Part shown: positions 44,312 through 52,874 of the stretch, piece after piece | Numbering within the stretch: position 1 is the first letter of the stretch | How the letters are laid out: the number at the start of each line of letters is the position of its first letter | Assembly (NCBI RefSeq): GCF_013359935.1 | Contig: NZ_JABMCB010000203.1 | Coordinates: 93,174-157,173, forward strand | Reading direction: 5' to 3' | DNA length: 64,000 nt | DNA from: Paenibacillus xylanilyticus | Lineage (GTDB): Bacteria > Bacillota > Bacilli > Paenibacillales > Paenibacillaceae | Notes under the pieces: model-generated | Told to the model about the DNA's origin: nothing | Databases searched by the model: none | Seen by the model: only the letters and a program-made list of their open reading frames with translations | Program-made: the position numbers and the translations under genes

Positions 44312-45064
44312 ATGGATAACGGACAATCGCCCGTGTTAAAAATCAGTGGGCTAAGCGGAGGATACAGTGCCAAACGGCCTGTTCTCCACGGAATCGACCT
44401 CGAAGTTGGACGCGGAGAGATGGTCGGACTGATCGGATTGAACGGTGCCGGCAAGAGTACCACCATGAAACATATTTTAGGATTGATGACTCCCCAGCAA
44501 GGGGACGTTCGGGTGATGGGCAAGAAACGGGACGAGGACGCGCAGATATATCAATCGGCGATGGCCTTTGTGCCGGAGTCACCCGAGTTGTATGACGAGA
44601 TGACCGTGATGGAGCATCTGGAATTCACGGCCAGAGCGTATGGCGTATCGGAAGCGGATTTTAAACAGCGCACAGAGAAGCTGCTGGACTTGTTCCGCAT
44701 GAGGGAGAAAAGTACAAGTCTGTCGACTCACCTGTCCAAAGGGATGCGGCAAAAGGTCATGATCATGTGTGCCTTTGTCGCAGGGCCGCCGCTGTACATT
44801 ATCGATGAACCGTTTTTGGGCCTGGACCCGCTGGGGATTCGTTCCTTGCTTGATTTCATGCTGGAAATGAAAGCATCGGGATCATCGATTTTGTTAAGCT
44901 CGCATATTCTGTCCACCATTGAAAATTACTGCGACCGCTTTATTGTTTTGCATCGCGGAGAGGTAATTGCTCAAGGAACATTGACTGAACTGCGGGCCCA
45001 GTTCGGGGAATCGGATGCGACGCTGGAGCACATGTTCTATTCTCTCGTGCAGGGCAGGGATTAA
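44312..45064 (+). CDS. ecsA: ABC transporter ATP-binding protein EcsA
   Basis: 250 residues from the ATG at 44312 with GAGGTG 9 nt upstream; an in-frame GTG at 44300 overlaps that site. Walker A GLNGAGKST, Q-loop, signature LSKGMRQKV (an EcsA-like variant of LSGGQ), Walker B LYIIDEPFLGLDP, H-loop SSHIL. EcsA with EcsB affects protein secretion, regulated proteolysis, competence and biofilm formation in Bacillus. The partner gene starts 2 nt after its stop. Confidence 0.9.
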   Translation: MDNGQSPVLKISGLSGGYSAKRPVLHGIDLEVGRGEMVGLIGLNGAGKSTTMKHILGLMTPQQGDVRVMGKKRDEDAQIYQSAMAFVPESPELYDEMTVMEHLEFTARAYGVSEADFKQRTEKLLDLFRMREKSTSLSTHLSKGMRQKVMIMCAFVAGPPLYIIDEPFLGLDPLGIRSLLDFMLEMKASGSSILLSSHILSTIENYCDRFIVLHRGEVIAQGTLTELRAQFGESDATLEHMFYSLVQGRD

Positions 45065-45066
45065 GC

Positions 45067-46284
45067 ATGGATCTCAAGCTGTTATGGAAGCAAAGACGCA
45101 CGGGATTCTGGAACGGAATTCTTCCTTATCTGGGCTATGTCATACAGAGCGGCGTGGCCATGGTCTTTCTATTTCTCGTCATTGCATTCTCTGCCTGGTA
45201 TACCTCATTTGTGCAAAACATTCCGGCAGGATTTCCGATTCGCTGGATTGCGTTACTGTTGTTGACACCGCTAGTCCTGTTCAGCAGTTATCGTACATAT
45301 CTGCATCCTGCCGATATCGTATTTCTGAGACCCCAGGAATACCGGATGCAGGAGTATCTGAAGAATAGTTTTGCCCGGGGGATCATCTACAAAAGTCTGG
45401 GTATGCTGCTCGTATTTGTTACGCTGTGGCCTCTCTATGTTCGGGCAGACCAGGATGCACGGCCGTTTGGCTGGTTTATCGTGTTTCTGCTCCTGTGGAA
45501 AAGTCTGGCGAGCTACGGCGCCTGGCAAGAGCTTCGAATGGTGCAGATCGGGGCAGCCAGAGGCTATCGTTTGCTGCGCTGGGCACTGGCTATACTGGCG
45601 ATTGCGGCATGGCTGTGGCAGCCTCCGCAGCGTAGCGCATGGTTCCTCCTTTTGCTTGCGGTCGTCTACATGGCTGCACTGCGTATCCCGATGAAGCACC
45701 GGATTGCCTGGGAACGTCTGATTCAGGTAGAGCAGAGCCAAGCCGGCCGTGTTATGCGGACATTAGGCTGGTTCGTGGATGTACCGTCATCCGGTCAGAA
45801 AGTAAGTGCGCGCCGCTGGCTCAGTAAATGGGGGAGTGGACTGCCCTGGAATGCCGGGAAAGCCTATCGCTATCTCATTACCAAAACATTCATTCGGACC
45901 GAAGTGTTTTCCATCGTACTGCGCCTGATTGTACTCGGCTTGCTGCTCAGCTGGTGGACAGCGGGAAGTTACTTTGGCGTGGGTGTCTATCTGTTCTTCC
46001 TTCTGCTGGTTGGTGTACAGCTCGGAGCATTGCGCCGCAGCCATGGTGAATCCTTCTGGATCATGATTTATCCAATTTCTGCAGAGAGCCGCCGTTCCCA
46101 GGTGCTCGGATTCATCTTCAATCTGCATGCGATCGCTGCTCTACTGATGTGGCTTCCAATGTGGGCTGCAGGAATGGGTGGAGTGAGCATTACAGGAATA
46201 GCGCTGGTACTCGGTCTGCTTGTGATCTATTTGATGAGACGTTCACAGGGGAACAAATGGTTAAAGGAAGAAGAGGACGAATAG
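45067..46284 (+). CDS. ecsB: ABC transporter permease EcsB
   Basis: 405 residues with multiple membrane helices (about six to eight) in the EcsB arrangement and the start MDLKLLWKQRRTGFW. Length matches Bacillus EcsB (408). It forms the membrane part of the Ecs exporter with EcsA; the substrate is not known, although an effect on RasP-dependent intramembrane proteolysis has been reported in Bacillus. Read into the bidirectional terminator at 46366-46408. Confidence 0.9.
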   Translation: MDLKLLWKQRRTGFWNGILPYLGYVIQSGVAMVFLFLVIAFSAWYTSFVQNIPAGFPIRWIALLLLTPLVLFSSYRTYLHPADIVFLRPQEYRMQEYLKNSFARGIIYKSLGMLLVFVTLWPLYVRADQDARPFGWFIVFLLLWKSLASYGAWQELRMVQIGAARGYRLLRWALAILAIAAWLWQPPQRSAWFLLLLAVVYMAALRIPMKHRIAWERLIQVEQSQAGRVMRTLGWFVDVPSSGQKVSARRWLSKWGSGLPWNAGKAYRYLITKTFIRTEVFSIVLRLIVLGLLLSWWTAGSYFGVGVYLFFLLLVGVQLGALRRSHGESFWIMIYPISAESRRSQVLGFIFNLHAIAALLMWLPMWAAGMGGVSITGIALVLGLLVIYLMRRSQGNKWLKEEEDE

Positions 46285-46365
46285 CTTGACCTTATTTGAT
46301 GCAAACATGTGACTGGATCAGGTGAACTGCAACAAAGAGGACGTTTCTTCTATACTAAGATACCA

Positions 46366-46408
46366 AAAGACGGTTATTTCGGGCTTAGTCCCCAAATTAA
46401 CCGTCTTT
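46366..46408. terminator. Bidirectional terminator between ecsB and the YjcZ-like gene
   Basis: AAAGACGGTTA (46366-46376) pairs perfectly with TAACCGTCTTT (46398-46408), with a T3 tail on plus and a TTTT tail on minus. Confidence 0.75.
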
Positions 46409-46455
46409 GTGCTGCGGTCAGACCTCGTGTCACTGCCGCATAGAGGAGGATGGAA

Positions 46456-46581
46456 CTAACAGAGGAACGATTTAGTGATGATTACGAGCAAAATGAACAA
46501 AACGAGAATGGCACCTGTGTTTGTAAATCCTCCATAACCGCCGCATCCATAACCGCCTCTTGTATCTTCAACTCCAGACAT
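46456..46581 (-). CDS. YjcZ family small membrane protein
   Basis: 41 residues; AAAGGGGA 7 nt before the ATG at 46581, stop TAG at 46456-46458. The N-terminal half is Gly/Tyr-rich (RGGYGCGGYGGF) and the C-terminal half is a single hydrophobic helix (AILVLFILLVII). This is the layout of the YjcZ/sporulation small-protein family of Bacillales, often made in the mother cell. Family role unknown. It is too short for ordinary ORF calling. The ribosome site, family match and shared terminator support it strongly. Confidence 0.85.
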   Translation of the reverse strand: MSGVEDTRGGYGCGGYGGFTNTGAILVLFILLVIITKSFLC

Positions 46582-46728
46582 GGTCATTCCCCTTTCGAGT
46601 GGTGTTTGGCACGCCCTTGCGTACATCGTATATTATGTGCCTTGGGTTTCCGCTGATTGGGCCACTGCCCTGGATCATTTAGAAAGATGAGGTGGGTGGG
46701 CTTTTGAGATTGAAAAAGAAACACCAAA

Positions 46729-46772
46729 CAGCCCTCTATAGAAGGTGTACATCACCGTTATATAGAGGGCTG
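46729..46772 (-). terminator. Terminator of the aminotransferase gene
   Basis: CAGCCCTCTATA (46729-46740) pairs perfectly with TATAGAGGGCTG (46761-46772); the loop contains a second small stem GGTG/CACC. On the minus strand T-rich DNA follows. It is 80 nt beyond the stop. Confidence 0.75.
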
Positions 46773-46851
46773 CTTATATTGCAGGACACGCACAGAAGCC
46801 TGAACTGTCCCGAATTATTCATTTTTTAAAGAGCGGTATTGCTGCACATTA

Positions 46852-48150
46852 TCAGTTCGTCTGCAGATCCAAAATTCCACGGTAGATGGTATCAAACAGA
46901 TCTTCCAATCCGGACTCTTCAATACAGGAGAAGGCGATGCGCAGATCAGCTTCACCCAGCGCAATGGTGCCTACACCGTACTTCTTCAGCAAGTGGGAAC
47001 GAAGTGTTTCGGCATCAACCTCTTTTAACTTCAAACACATGAAGTAACCGGAGTTAAACGGATAGTAATCCCATACTTCTCCGTATTTGCCGCTATCGAG
47101 GATAGCTTTCACTTTATTCGCACGGCCTTTCATGATTTCGAACTTCTCCTGTTTCTGTGCTTCAAACTCCGGCGCTTTCAGTGCATCCAGGACAAAAGTC
47201 TGCGAAGGATGCGGACCACTGGAGATGGTGGCCCGAATAATGCCGAGTGTTTTCTGTTCCAATGCATGCAGAACTGCAGCATCTTCATGAGCGTACGTGA
47301 TGAAACCAACGCGGAAGCCCCATACGAATTCTTCCTTGGTCGCACCATCCACTTTGATCGTCAGTACGCGTGGATGAATGTTGGCCAGTTTGCCAAACAA
47401 TGATTCGTGAATGGAATCCTCGAAGAACAGACCAAAGTAAGCATCATCTGTCACGGCAACCACGTCTACACCTGCTTCCGCAGCCTGACGAATCGTATCC
47501 ACGATCGCATTGGCTTCTTCACCTCCAGGCGTGTAGCCTGTTGGGTTATTCGGGAAATTCAGCAGCACGACGGCTTTGCCTTTGCCTTTTTGTGCAAGGA
47601 GTGCTTCAAGCAGTCCGGCACTATTAAAATTCAATTGGTCATCGAACAGGGGGTAATGAACCAGCTGGCCATGACGGCGAATTCCGAAAGTCAGCTCGTA
47701 ATTTTCCCAGTTTTTATCCGGATATATAACAGCGTCCCCTTCGTCAACGAAAAGGTCGGCTACGATACTGAGTCCATGAGTTAATGCATTGGTTACAATC
47801 GGGTTGCCAAAGGTTTTACCCTCAAGCGAAGGGGTCTCTTTCAGCATCTTGTCTCTCCATACCGTCCGCAGTTCAGGCTTGCCCGCAGGCGGAGCGTAAG
47901 GGTAGAGGTCCTTCGGTTGGAATGCAGACAGCTTCTCCTGAATAACCGGAAGATGCATCGGCACACCGCCCTCCAGAGCAATACCAATTGTAGCATTATA
48001 GGTCTTGGCCAGGCTTGCTGCTTCAGCAGACTGACTCAGGATGCCTTCTTTTGGGAAATAGATTTCTTTACCGAGCTGCGACAGCATGGAGTAGACGTGA
48101 CTGCTGCCTGCCTGAATACTTTCGTTCAACTGTTCAGCCAGTGGATTCAT
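46852..48150 (-). CDS. PLP-dependent class I/II aminotransferase
   Basis: 432 residues from the ATG at 48150, chosen because AAGG is 9 nt upstream; an ATG at 48159 directly abuts that site. Fold type I features: substrate loop NFPNNPTGYTP near residue 180, DDAYFG near 220, and likely Schiff-base lysine in KVDGATKEEFVWGFRVGF near 258, with the following Arg-rich block binding PLP phosphate. The C-terminal SGYFMCLKL block is conserved. Amino-acid substrate not deducible; it resembles the aromatic/branched-chain aminotransferase-like group. Confidence 0.87.
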   Translation of the reverse strand: MNPLAEQLNESIQAGSSHVYSMLSQLGKEIYFPKEGILSQSAEAASLAKTYNATIGIALEGGVPMHLPVIQEKLSAFQPKDLYPYAPPAGKPELRTVWRDKMLKETPSLEGKTFGNPIVTNALTHGLSIVADLFVDEGDAVIYPDKNWENYELTFGIRRHGQLVHYPLFDDQLNFNSAGLLEALLAQKGKGKAVVLLNFPNNPTGYTPGGEEANAIVDTIRQAAEAGVDVVAVTDDAYFGLFFEDSIHESLFGKLANIHPRVLTIKVDGATKEEFVWGFRVGFITYAHEDAAVLHALEQKTLGIIRATISSGPHPSQTFVLDALKAPEFEAQKQEKFEIMKGRANKVKAILDSGKYGEVWDYYPFNSGYFMCLKLKEVDAETLRSHLLKKYGVGTIALGEADLRIAFSCIEESGLEDLFDTIYRGILDLQTN

Positions 48151-48327
48151 TCTTTTCATCCTTCCAGGTCTTTGGGATTCAACTGCCTAACATTATATCA
48201 CCTTGACATCCCCCCGTCACGGAAATTACGCAATATGACAGTTATATCACTTCACCGCGTTGTTGCAGGGGGTTTGCAGGTGGAATTAGAGCATATTTCC
48301 CAATGATAAGACATGGATAATCAAAGC

Positions 48328-48945
48328 CTATTCCTGATGAAAAGGACAGTATTTCCGCATCATTTCGGCTGTTTCCGCATCCCTTCCCTCATTGCGCTGT
48401 TCCAACTGACCGCTGATATGATCGAAACGTTCGGTAGAGAGGTTTTGTCCGAATTTGAACTTGGCACTGATTTGCTCTGGTACAATTCGTACAACGGCTA
48501 CCGCTTTTAATCTACCTGTATAACGGGAGTCGGCAGCATCAATGGGTACATATCCGCCTTGAGGCTGGAGCTTCTCCATAAATCGCTGCAGCACCCTGCC
48601 CTTGATTTCCAGATCCTGAACAGGCTCTGCCTGTCCGGAAGCCATGACACTTTTGAAAAAGGAGGTTGCCGGACAAGCTAACTCGGGATCACTGAAATAG
48701 GAGGGAATCAGGGAAAACTCTTCGGCCACCGTAAAGCTGACCGAGGAATCATGCTTGATCTGTTTCATCTTCTCCCCGGCAAGACTGCCATGGAAATAGA
48801 AGCATCCATCCATATATACAAAATTGAGCGGCGTTACCCGTGGATGTCCATCCGGACTGACGGTTCCCAGGAATCCGAAGGAGCACTGATCCAGAAACGC
48901 AGTAATTTCCTTTTCTTCGTCGACTGTAAATTCTTTGCGTCTCAT
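48328..48945 (-). CDS. Pyridoxamine 5'-phosphate oxidase-like flavin protein (NimA-like)
   Basis: 205 residues from the ATG at 48945 (AAGGGGG upstream); a longer reading to 49056 lacks a ribosome site. Split-barrel FMN-binding fold with FLGTVSPDGHPRVTPLNFVYMDGCFYFHG, the usual Pyridox_ox_2/NimA signature. Such proteins bind flavin or heme and reduce small molecules; true PdxH activity is unlikely. It is divergent from a MocR/PdxR-type regulator with a 213-bp shared control region, a common regulator-target arrangement. Confidence 0.85.
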   Translation of the reverse strand: MRRKEFTVDEEKEITAFLDQCSFGFLGTVSPDGHPRVTPLNFVYMDGCFYFHGSLAGEKMKQIKHDSSVSFTVAEEFSLIPSYFSDPELACPATSFFKSVMASGQAEPVQDLEIKGRVLQRFMEKLQPQGGYVPIDAADSRYTGRLKAVAVVRIVPEQISAKFKFGQNLSTERFDHISGQLEQRNEGRDAETAEMMRKYCPFHQE

Positions 48946-49024
48946 ATGTGTTTCCCCCTTGGTAATGATAGGTGATCGCTTTTGAATGAAAAGTTGTACC
49001 GTTGACCTAACGATAAAACATGCA

Positions 49025-49072
49025 TTGACATAAAAATAGATCCAATTTACATTCATTTTTATAGTCCAATTT
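49025..49072 (+). promoter_or_regulatory. Promoter and direct repeats between the PNPOx-like and MocR genes
   Basis: TTGACA (49025-49030), 17 nt, TACATT (49048-49053). TCCAATTT occurs twice (49041-49048 and 49065-49072), 24 bp apart, followed by an AATCCA..TGGATT palindrome near 49092. MocR proteins typically bind direct repeats, so these are candidate operators. Confidence 0.45.
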
Positions 49073-49158
49073 GTGAAAGGAACGGGTGATCAATCCAAGT
49101 GGATTGGAGCAAGAGGAATTTTAGCGGTATCTGAAAATAAAAAAAAGGAGCGAGCGCC

Positions 49159-50610
49159 TTGGAACTGTGGCTGCCCATGAATTCTTACGAGCATCAGCAT
49201 CGCTATAAATACACGGCATTGTACCATGCCTTGCGTGATGCCATCCATGCGGGAACACTCGTTGGAGGGACAAGGCTCCCCTCTACGCGTGAGCTCGCAC
49301 GCCAGTATGATATGTCACGCGGCTCTGTTGCACAGGTATATGACATGCTGCTTGCGGATGGTTACGTCGAGGCACATCGGGGAAGGGGAACCTTTGTTAC
49401 GGGTTCGTTTACCACAGAGAAACAAGCAGAACAGGAAGCGGTCATTGACCTGTCCCCATGGGGAGAACGCGTGAGCAGACTGGATACTCAAAAAGTGGCT
49501 GAGTCTGTTCATGACCAGAATCAAGACGTCATCGATTTTCATGTCCATCGCATGCCTGCAGACCATTTTCCCGAAGCCGAATGGAAAAGTGCACTTGCTG
49601 CCGTGCATCGGAGCGATTGGCGGGAACAAAGCGGTGCAGCAGGGGACCCCGAGCTGCGTGAGGCCATTGCTTCACATCTAAGATGGACGCGCGGAATTCA
49701 GGCAGATGCATCTCAGATCGTACTGTTCAGCGGTTCGATGCAAGGCATTACATTACTCGCCCAGCTGCTTATCCGGGAAGGCTCATCAGCCATATTGGAA
49801 AATCCCGGATATCCGGGAATCGCTCATGCGGTGAGCTCCTGTGGGGGCCGCATCGTCCCGGCAAATGTGGATTCACAGGGCATCATCCCCCAAGACTGGG
49901 AAGCGCAGACGTTATTCGTCACCCCTACCCGGCAGTTCCCGACCGGTGCCGTGCTGGGGCTCGACAGACGCCAGGCATTGCTTGCCTGGGCCTCCAAGCG
50001 CAATGCCGTCATTATTGAAGATGATTATGACAGCGAATTTCGCTGGGGCGGCAGACCGATCGAACCACTCAAAGTATTGGACCGTGAACAACGGGTAATC
50101 TACGTGGGTTCGTTCACGCAAACGATGATTGCTTCCTTCAGGCTGGGCTACGCCGTTCTGCCGCCAAGTCTGGTGCAGCCGCTGCTTGCAGCAAAGGCTC
50201 TATATGAACCTGTACCTCCTGCACTATTGGAACAGCGGGCACTGGCAAAATTCATGAGCAGAGGAGGATATCTGCGGCACTTGAGACGACTAACCCGTTT
50301 ATACGGTGAACGACATGCCTTTTTTGTGCAGGAGATGCAGTGTCAATTACCGGAGGCATTCACTATGCAGCCTGGGGATGCAGGGCTTCACATTTACGCC
50401 ACCTGGAATGGCTGTCCGGACAGTTACATTAGCTTCAAAACGGTGGCGCTGGAAGAAGGCGTACGGTTCCGGGATGCCGTTCGTTATCAACTCATCCCCG
50501 GCCATCCGGCTGCCTGTTTCGGTTTTGCACATTTGGAGAAAGAGGAGATCACGGAGGGGATCCGAAGGCTGCGGCTGGCGTGGGAGAAGAGTACATTTTC
50601 GTTTCGCTGA
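49159..50610 (+). CDS. MocR-type (GntR-aminotransferase fusion) regulator lacking the PLP lysine
   Basis: 483 residues from a TTG start with AAAGGAG 9 nt upstream. N-terminal GntR winged HTH (about 12-80: LYHALRDAIHAGTL, LPSTRELARQYDMSRGSVAQVYDMLLADGYV), linker, then a fold-type I aminotransferase domain (about 115-480) with GDPELREAIASHL, ENPGYPG and DDYDSEFR. In GabR/PdxR the motif GTFSK supplies the Schiff-base lysine; here it reads GSFTQ with Q321, so covalent PLP binding is not expected. Probably regulates the divergent PNPOx-like gene. Confidence 0.88.
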   Translation: MELWLPMNSYEHQHRYKYTALYHALRDAIHAGTLVGGTRLPSTRELARQYDMSRGSVAQVYDMLLADGYVEAHRGRGTFVTGSFTTEKQAEQEAVIDLSPWGERVSRLDTQKVAESVHDQNQDVIDFHVHRMPADHFPEAEWKSALAAVHRSDWREQSGAAGDPELREAIASHLRWTRGIQADASQIVLFSGSMQGITLLAQLLIREGSSAILENPGYPGIAHAVSSCGGRIVPANVDSQGIIPQDWEAQTLFVTPTRQFPTGAVLGLDRRQALLAWASKRNAVIIEDDYDSEFRWGGRPIEPLKVLDREQRVIYVGSFTQTMIASFRLGYAVLPPSLVQPLLAAKALYEPVPPALLEQRALAKFMSRGGYLRHLRRLTRLYGERHAFFVQEMQCQLPEAFTMQPGDAGLHIYATWNGCPDSYISFKTVALEEGVRFRDAVRYQLIPGHPAACFGFAHLEKEEITEGIRRLRLAWEKSTFSFR

Positions 50611-50818
50611 AATCCGCTGTATAATGGACTAAGATATTTCGCTCCGACAAGAGCAGAAATCACATACAAGTGCATATTGCATCAAGTCCAAGAAGCGCAA
50701 CCCTATTTAGAAATAGGTTGATCGAATGAGTTGTGTTCGTATGCCTGTTTATCCATAAGCGATTGGAATCCAATGATGCAACATGCGGAGAGATTAACTT
50801 TCAAGGGGGAGTGGCGAC

Positions 50819-51604
50819 ATGCTGCAGGCATCGCCGTCATCTTTTGTTATTTTGCCCGCCGTCGCCAAAATTGTCTGCGAACCGGGATGGAAGTGGCAGA
50901 AGCGGGAAAAACCGATGCAGAACTATGATTTATTTTATGTATGGAGTGGTGAAGGGACCGTTGTGCTGAATGAGCAGTCGTATGAAGTTGGCAAGGGTAG
51001 TTGTTTTCTGTTCAGGCCAGGCGATCATCCTACCGCAACACATAACAAACAGAAACCGTTGGTACTTACGTATATTCATTTTGATGTAGATATACCCGTT
51101 AATGATGTTCCACAGTCCTATCGTGAGCTAGTGGAAACAGTGGAATTCGAGCACTTGCTGGCTCGGTATGTAAGACTGTTCCTGTCTGATGTATATGGGC
51201 GGGATGAAGAGAGCCGGCTGATTTTGAAACAGCTGATGATTCATTTGCTGCGTGCAGATACGGAAGCACCTGTGGAGAAAAAGGTCAGCAACCAGCTGTC
51301 GGATGTGATCCAGGAAGTTGCGAATTATGTACGCCAGCATCCGGGGATTACCCATCGGGTGGAGGATCTGGCTGCACGTGCGGGATTGTCACCCCGATAC
51401 TTCTCCATCAAGTTTAAGGAATTGATCGGATCTTCTGTTCAATCCTATATCATCCGCATGCGTATTGAGCGTGCAGAGCATCTGTTGGTCCATACGGGCA
51501 TGAATGTAACCGAGGTTGCAGATGCTCTCGGATACCGGGATATCTTTTTCTTCAGTCGTCAGTTCAAGCAGTATACCGGCAAAAGTCCTTCCGAAATTCG
51601 TTAG
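50819..51604 (+). CDS. AraC family transcriptional regulator with cupin sensor
   Basis: 261 residues, AAGGGGGAG before the ATG. N-terminal AraC_binding cupin-like domain (about 10-100: VWSGEGTVVLNEQSYEVGKGSCFLFRPGDHPTAT) and two C-terminal HTH motifs (about 165-261) ending VADALGYRDIFFFSRQFKQYTGKSPSEIR. It likely senses a sugar-type ligand. No adjacent sugar genes are visible; the downstream 393 bp contain only a possible small ORF and a hairpin, so its targets are probably elsewhere. Confidence 0.88.
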   Translation: MLQASPSSFVILPAVAKIVCEPGWKWQKREKPMQNYDLFYVWSGEGTVVLNEQSYEVGKGSCFLFRPGDHPTATHNKQKPLVLTYIHFDVDIPVNDVPQSYRELVETVEFEHLLARYVRLFLSDVYGRDEESRLILKQLMIHLLRADTEAPVEKKVSNQLSDVIQEVANYVRQHPGITHRVEDLAARAGLSPRYFSIKFKELIGSSVQSYIIRMRIERAEHLLVHTGMNVTEVADALGYRDIFFFSRQFKQYTGKSPSEIR

Positions 51605-51690
51605 GTCCAGCCGGAGGTCAGAGCAACGTTTCAAGTCTGAAGGCCAAGGGTAAGTAAGTAGCATTCCAGACGAAACGAAAGGGGGAGCTT

Positions 51691-51810
51691 ATGATGAACG
51701 GAAAACGGCGGATCCGCAACCGGGGATGCTCTACGAAGGGGTACAATATTTTCCGGAACCGTCTGCGTCGCTTAAAACCGGCGGAGGAATTGCAAAACGT
51801 ATGGTTTTGA
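51691..51810 (+). CDS. Possible small basic peptide (uncertain)
   Basis: 39 codons from ATGATG with AAAGGGGGAG just upstream. The product is strongly basic (MNGKRRIRNRG start, FRNRLRRLKP). No family recognised. A second frame over the same bases reads a protein-like stretch (LYEGVQYFPEPSASLKTGGG), so this could also be a remnant of a larger gene. The gap 51605-51997 otherwise holds the hairpin at 51908-51960. Confidence 0.3.
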   Translation: MMNGKRRIRNRGCSTKGYNIFRNRLRRLKPAEELQNVWF

Positions 51811-51907
51811 AGAAAAGTCAGAGGATCTATACATACGGAGCGATGTTTCGTATTGAATGTATATATGGAATCTCAACCGCAGTACTATAAAATGATATGT
51901 TTCAATC

Positions 51908-51960
51908 ATAAAGAGGATGACACAAGACCTGATTACAGGTGCTTGCGTCATCCTCTTTAT
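51908..51960. terminator. Long hairpin downstream of psd
   Basis: ATAAAGAGGATGAC (51908-51921) pairs perfectly with GTCATCCTCTTTAT (51947-51960), and inner CAAG/CTTG and ACCTG/CAGGT stems extend it. No long U-tract follows on either strand, so it may terminate psd weakly or protect transcript ends. Confidence 0.6.
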
Positions 51961-51997
51961 TGGTCTTGTGCCATCTTACTTATAGGTATCTGGATAA

Positions 51998-52789
51998 TCA
52001 GTGAAGTGGCTTCAAGCGGCCAAGCAGTGTGCCCATTTTGACCGTATCACCAGGCTGCAGGCTGGGTTCAGGCTCGAAAGTACCGCTCTGGGTCAGCAGA
52101 ACCACGGTGGAACCGAATTCAAAATAAGCCAGATCATCGCCTTGTGCCCAGCTGCTTGCAGCTGTATCCGCGTACTGAATACTGCTTACATTCATGGCAC
52201 CGACTTTGACGACAGCCACTTCTCCATAAGCATGACCAATATACGTAATGAGACGCTCGTTTCGACTTAGCACGGACTTCATGTGAGTCAGACCAAAATC
52301 ATTTACAGGGTAAACTTTGCCCTTGATATGCTCGCTCTCAATTCTGCGTCCGCTGACGGGTGAATGAATCCGGTGATAATCACGAGGGCTGAGGTACAGG
52401 ACTAACCCATAACCGTGCTTGTACTTCTCCAGATGTGGAGAATGGTTTAATAGTTCAGCAAGTGTATAATTTTGTCCCTTAACATTCAGGAGTGTACCTG
52501 CAGATACCGGCCCGGCTGCCGTGATTTTGGCGTCTACGGGGCTGATGAGTGCATGTTCTGAAAGATCCAGCGGGCGCATGCCCGGCTTTAATTTGCGGGT
52601 GAAGAAATCATTCAGTGAACGATATTCCTTCCAGTCTTTCTCGGCTTCCTGAACAGGGATGTTGTAGGTCCGGACAAAATATGGGATAAATGCCTTGCTT
52701 CCCCGGCTCTTGGAGAAGGCTCCCACAGTCCGGGAGATCCATTTGCGCGAAGAAAGCTCGGTCATTAACCGCAACAGCGTTTTTGCCAT
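51998..52789 (-). CDS. psd: Phosphatidylserine decarboxylase
   Basis: 263 residues from the ATG at 52789 (AAGGGGG upstream). PSD proenzyme features: SLNDFFTRKLKPGMRPL, a PVDAKI block, YLSPRDYHRIHSPVSG, and the self-cleavage site FEFGSTVVLL near the C-terminus, where the Ser of GST becomes the pyruvoyl group. It makes phosphatidylethanolamine from phosphatidylserine at the membrane. No pssA is adjacent. Single gene with a long hairpin downstream. Confidence 0.95.
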   Translation of the reverse strand: MAKTLLRLMTELSSRKWISRTVGAFSKSRGSKAFIPYFVRTYNIPVQEAEKDWKEYRSLNDFFTRKLKPGMRPLDLSEHALISPVDAKITAAGPVSAGTLLNVKGQNYTLAELLNHSPHLEKYKHGYGLVLYLSPRDYHRIHSPVSGRRIESEHIKGKVYPVNDFGLTHMKSVLSRNERLITYIGHAYGEVAVVKVGAMNVSSIQYADTAASSWAQGDDLAYFEFGSTVVLLTQSGTFEPEPSLQPGDTVKMGTLLGRLKPLH

Positions 52790-52874
52790 GAATATCCCCC
52801 TTAGGGTTAGTGCGAACTTCAAGGCCGGCAGGACCGGCCGTTCTGCATAATATTGACACAGAATGCCAGCGAAA

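Noticed and set aside
51654..51888. Second reading frame with protein-like sequence after the AraC gene
   Set aside because: No start codon with a ribosome site and no recognisable family; kept only as a note on the small ORF.
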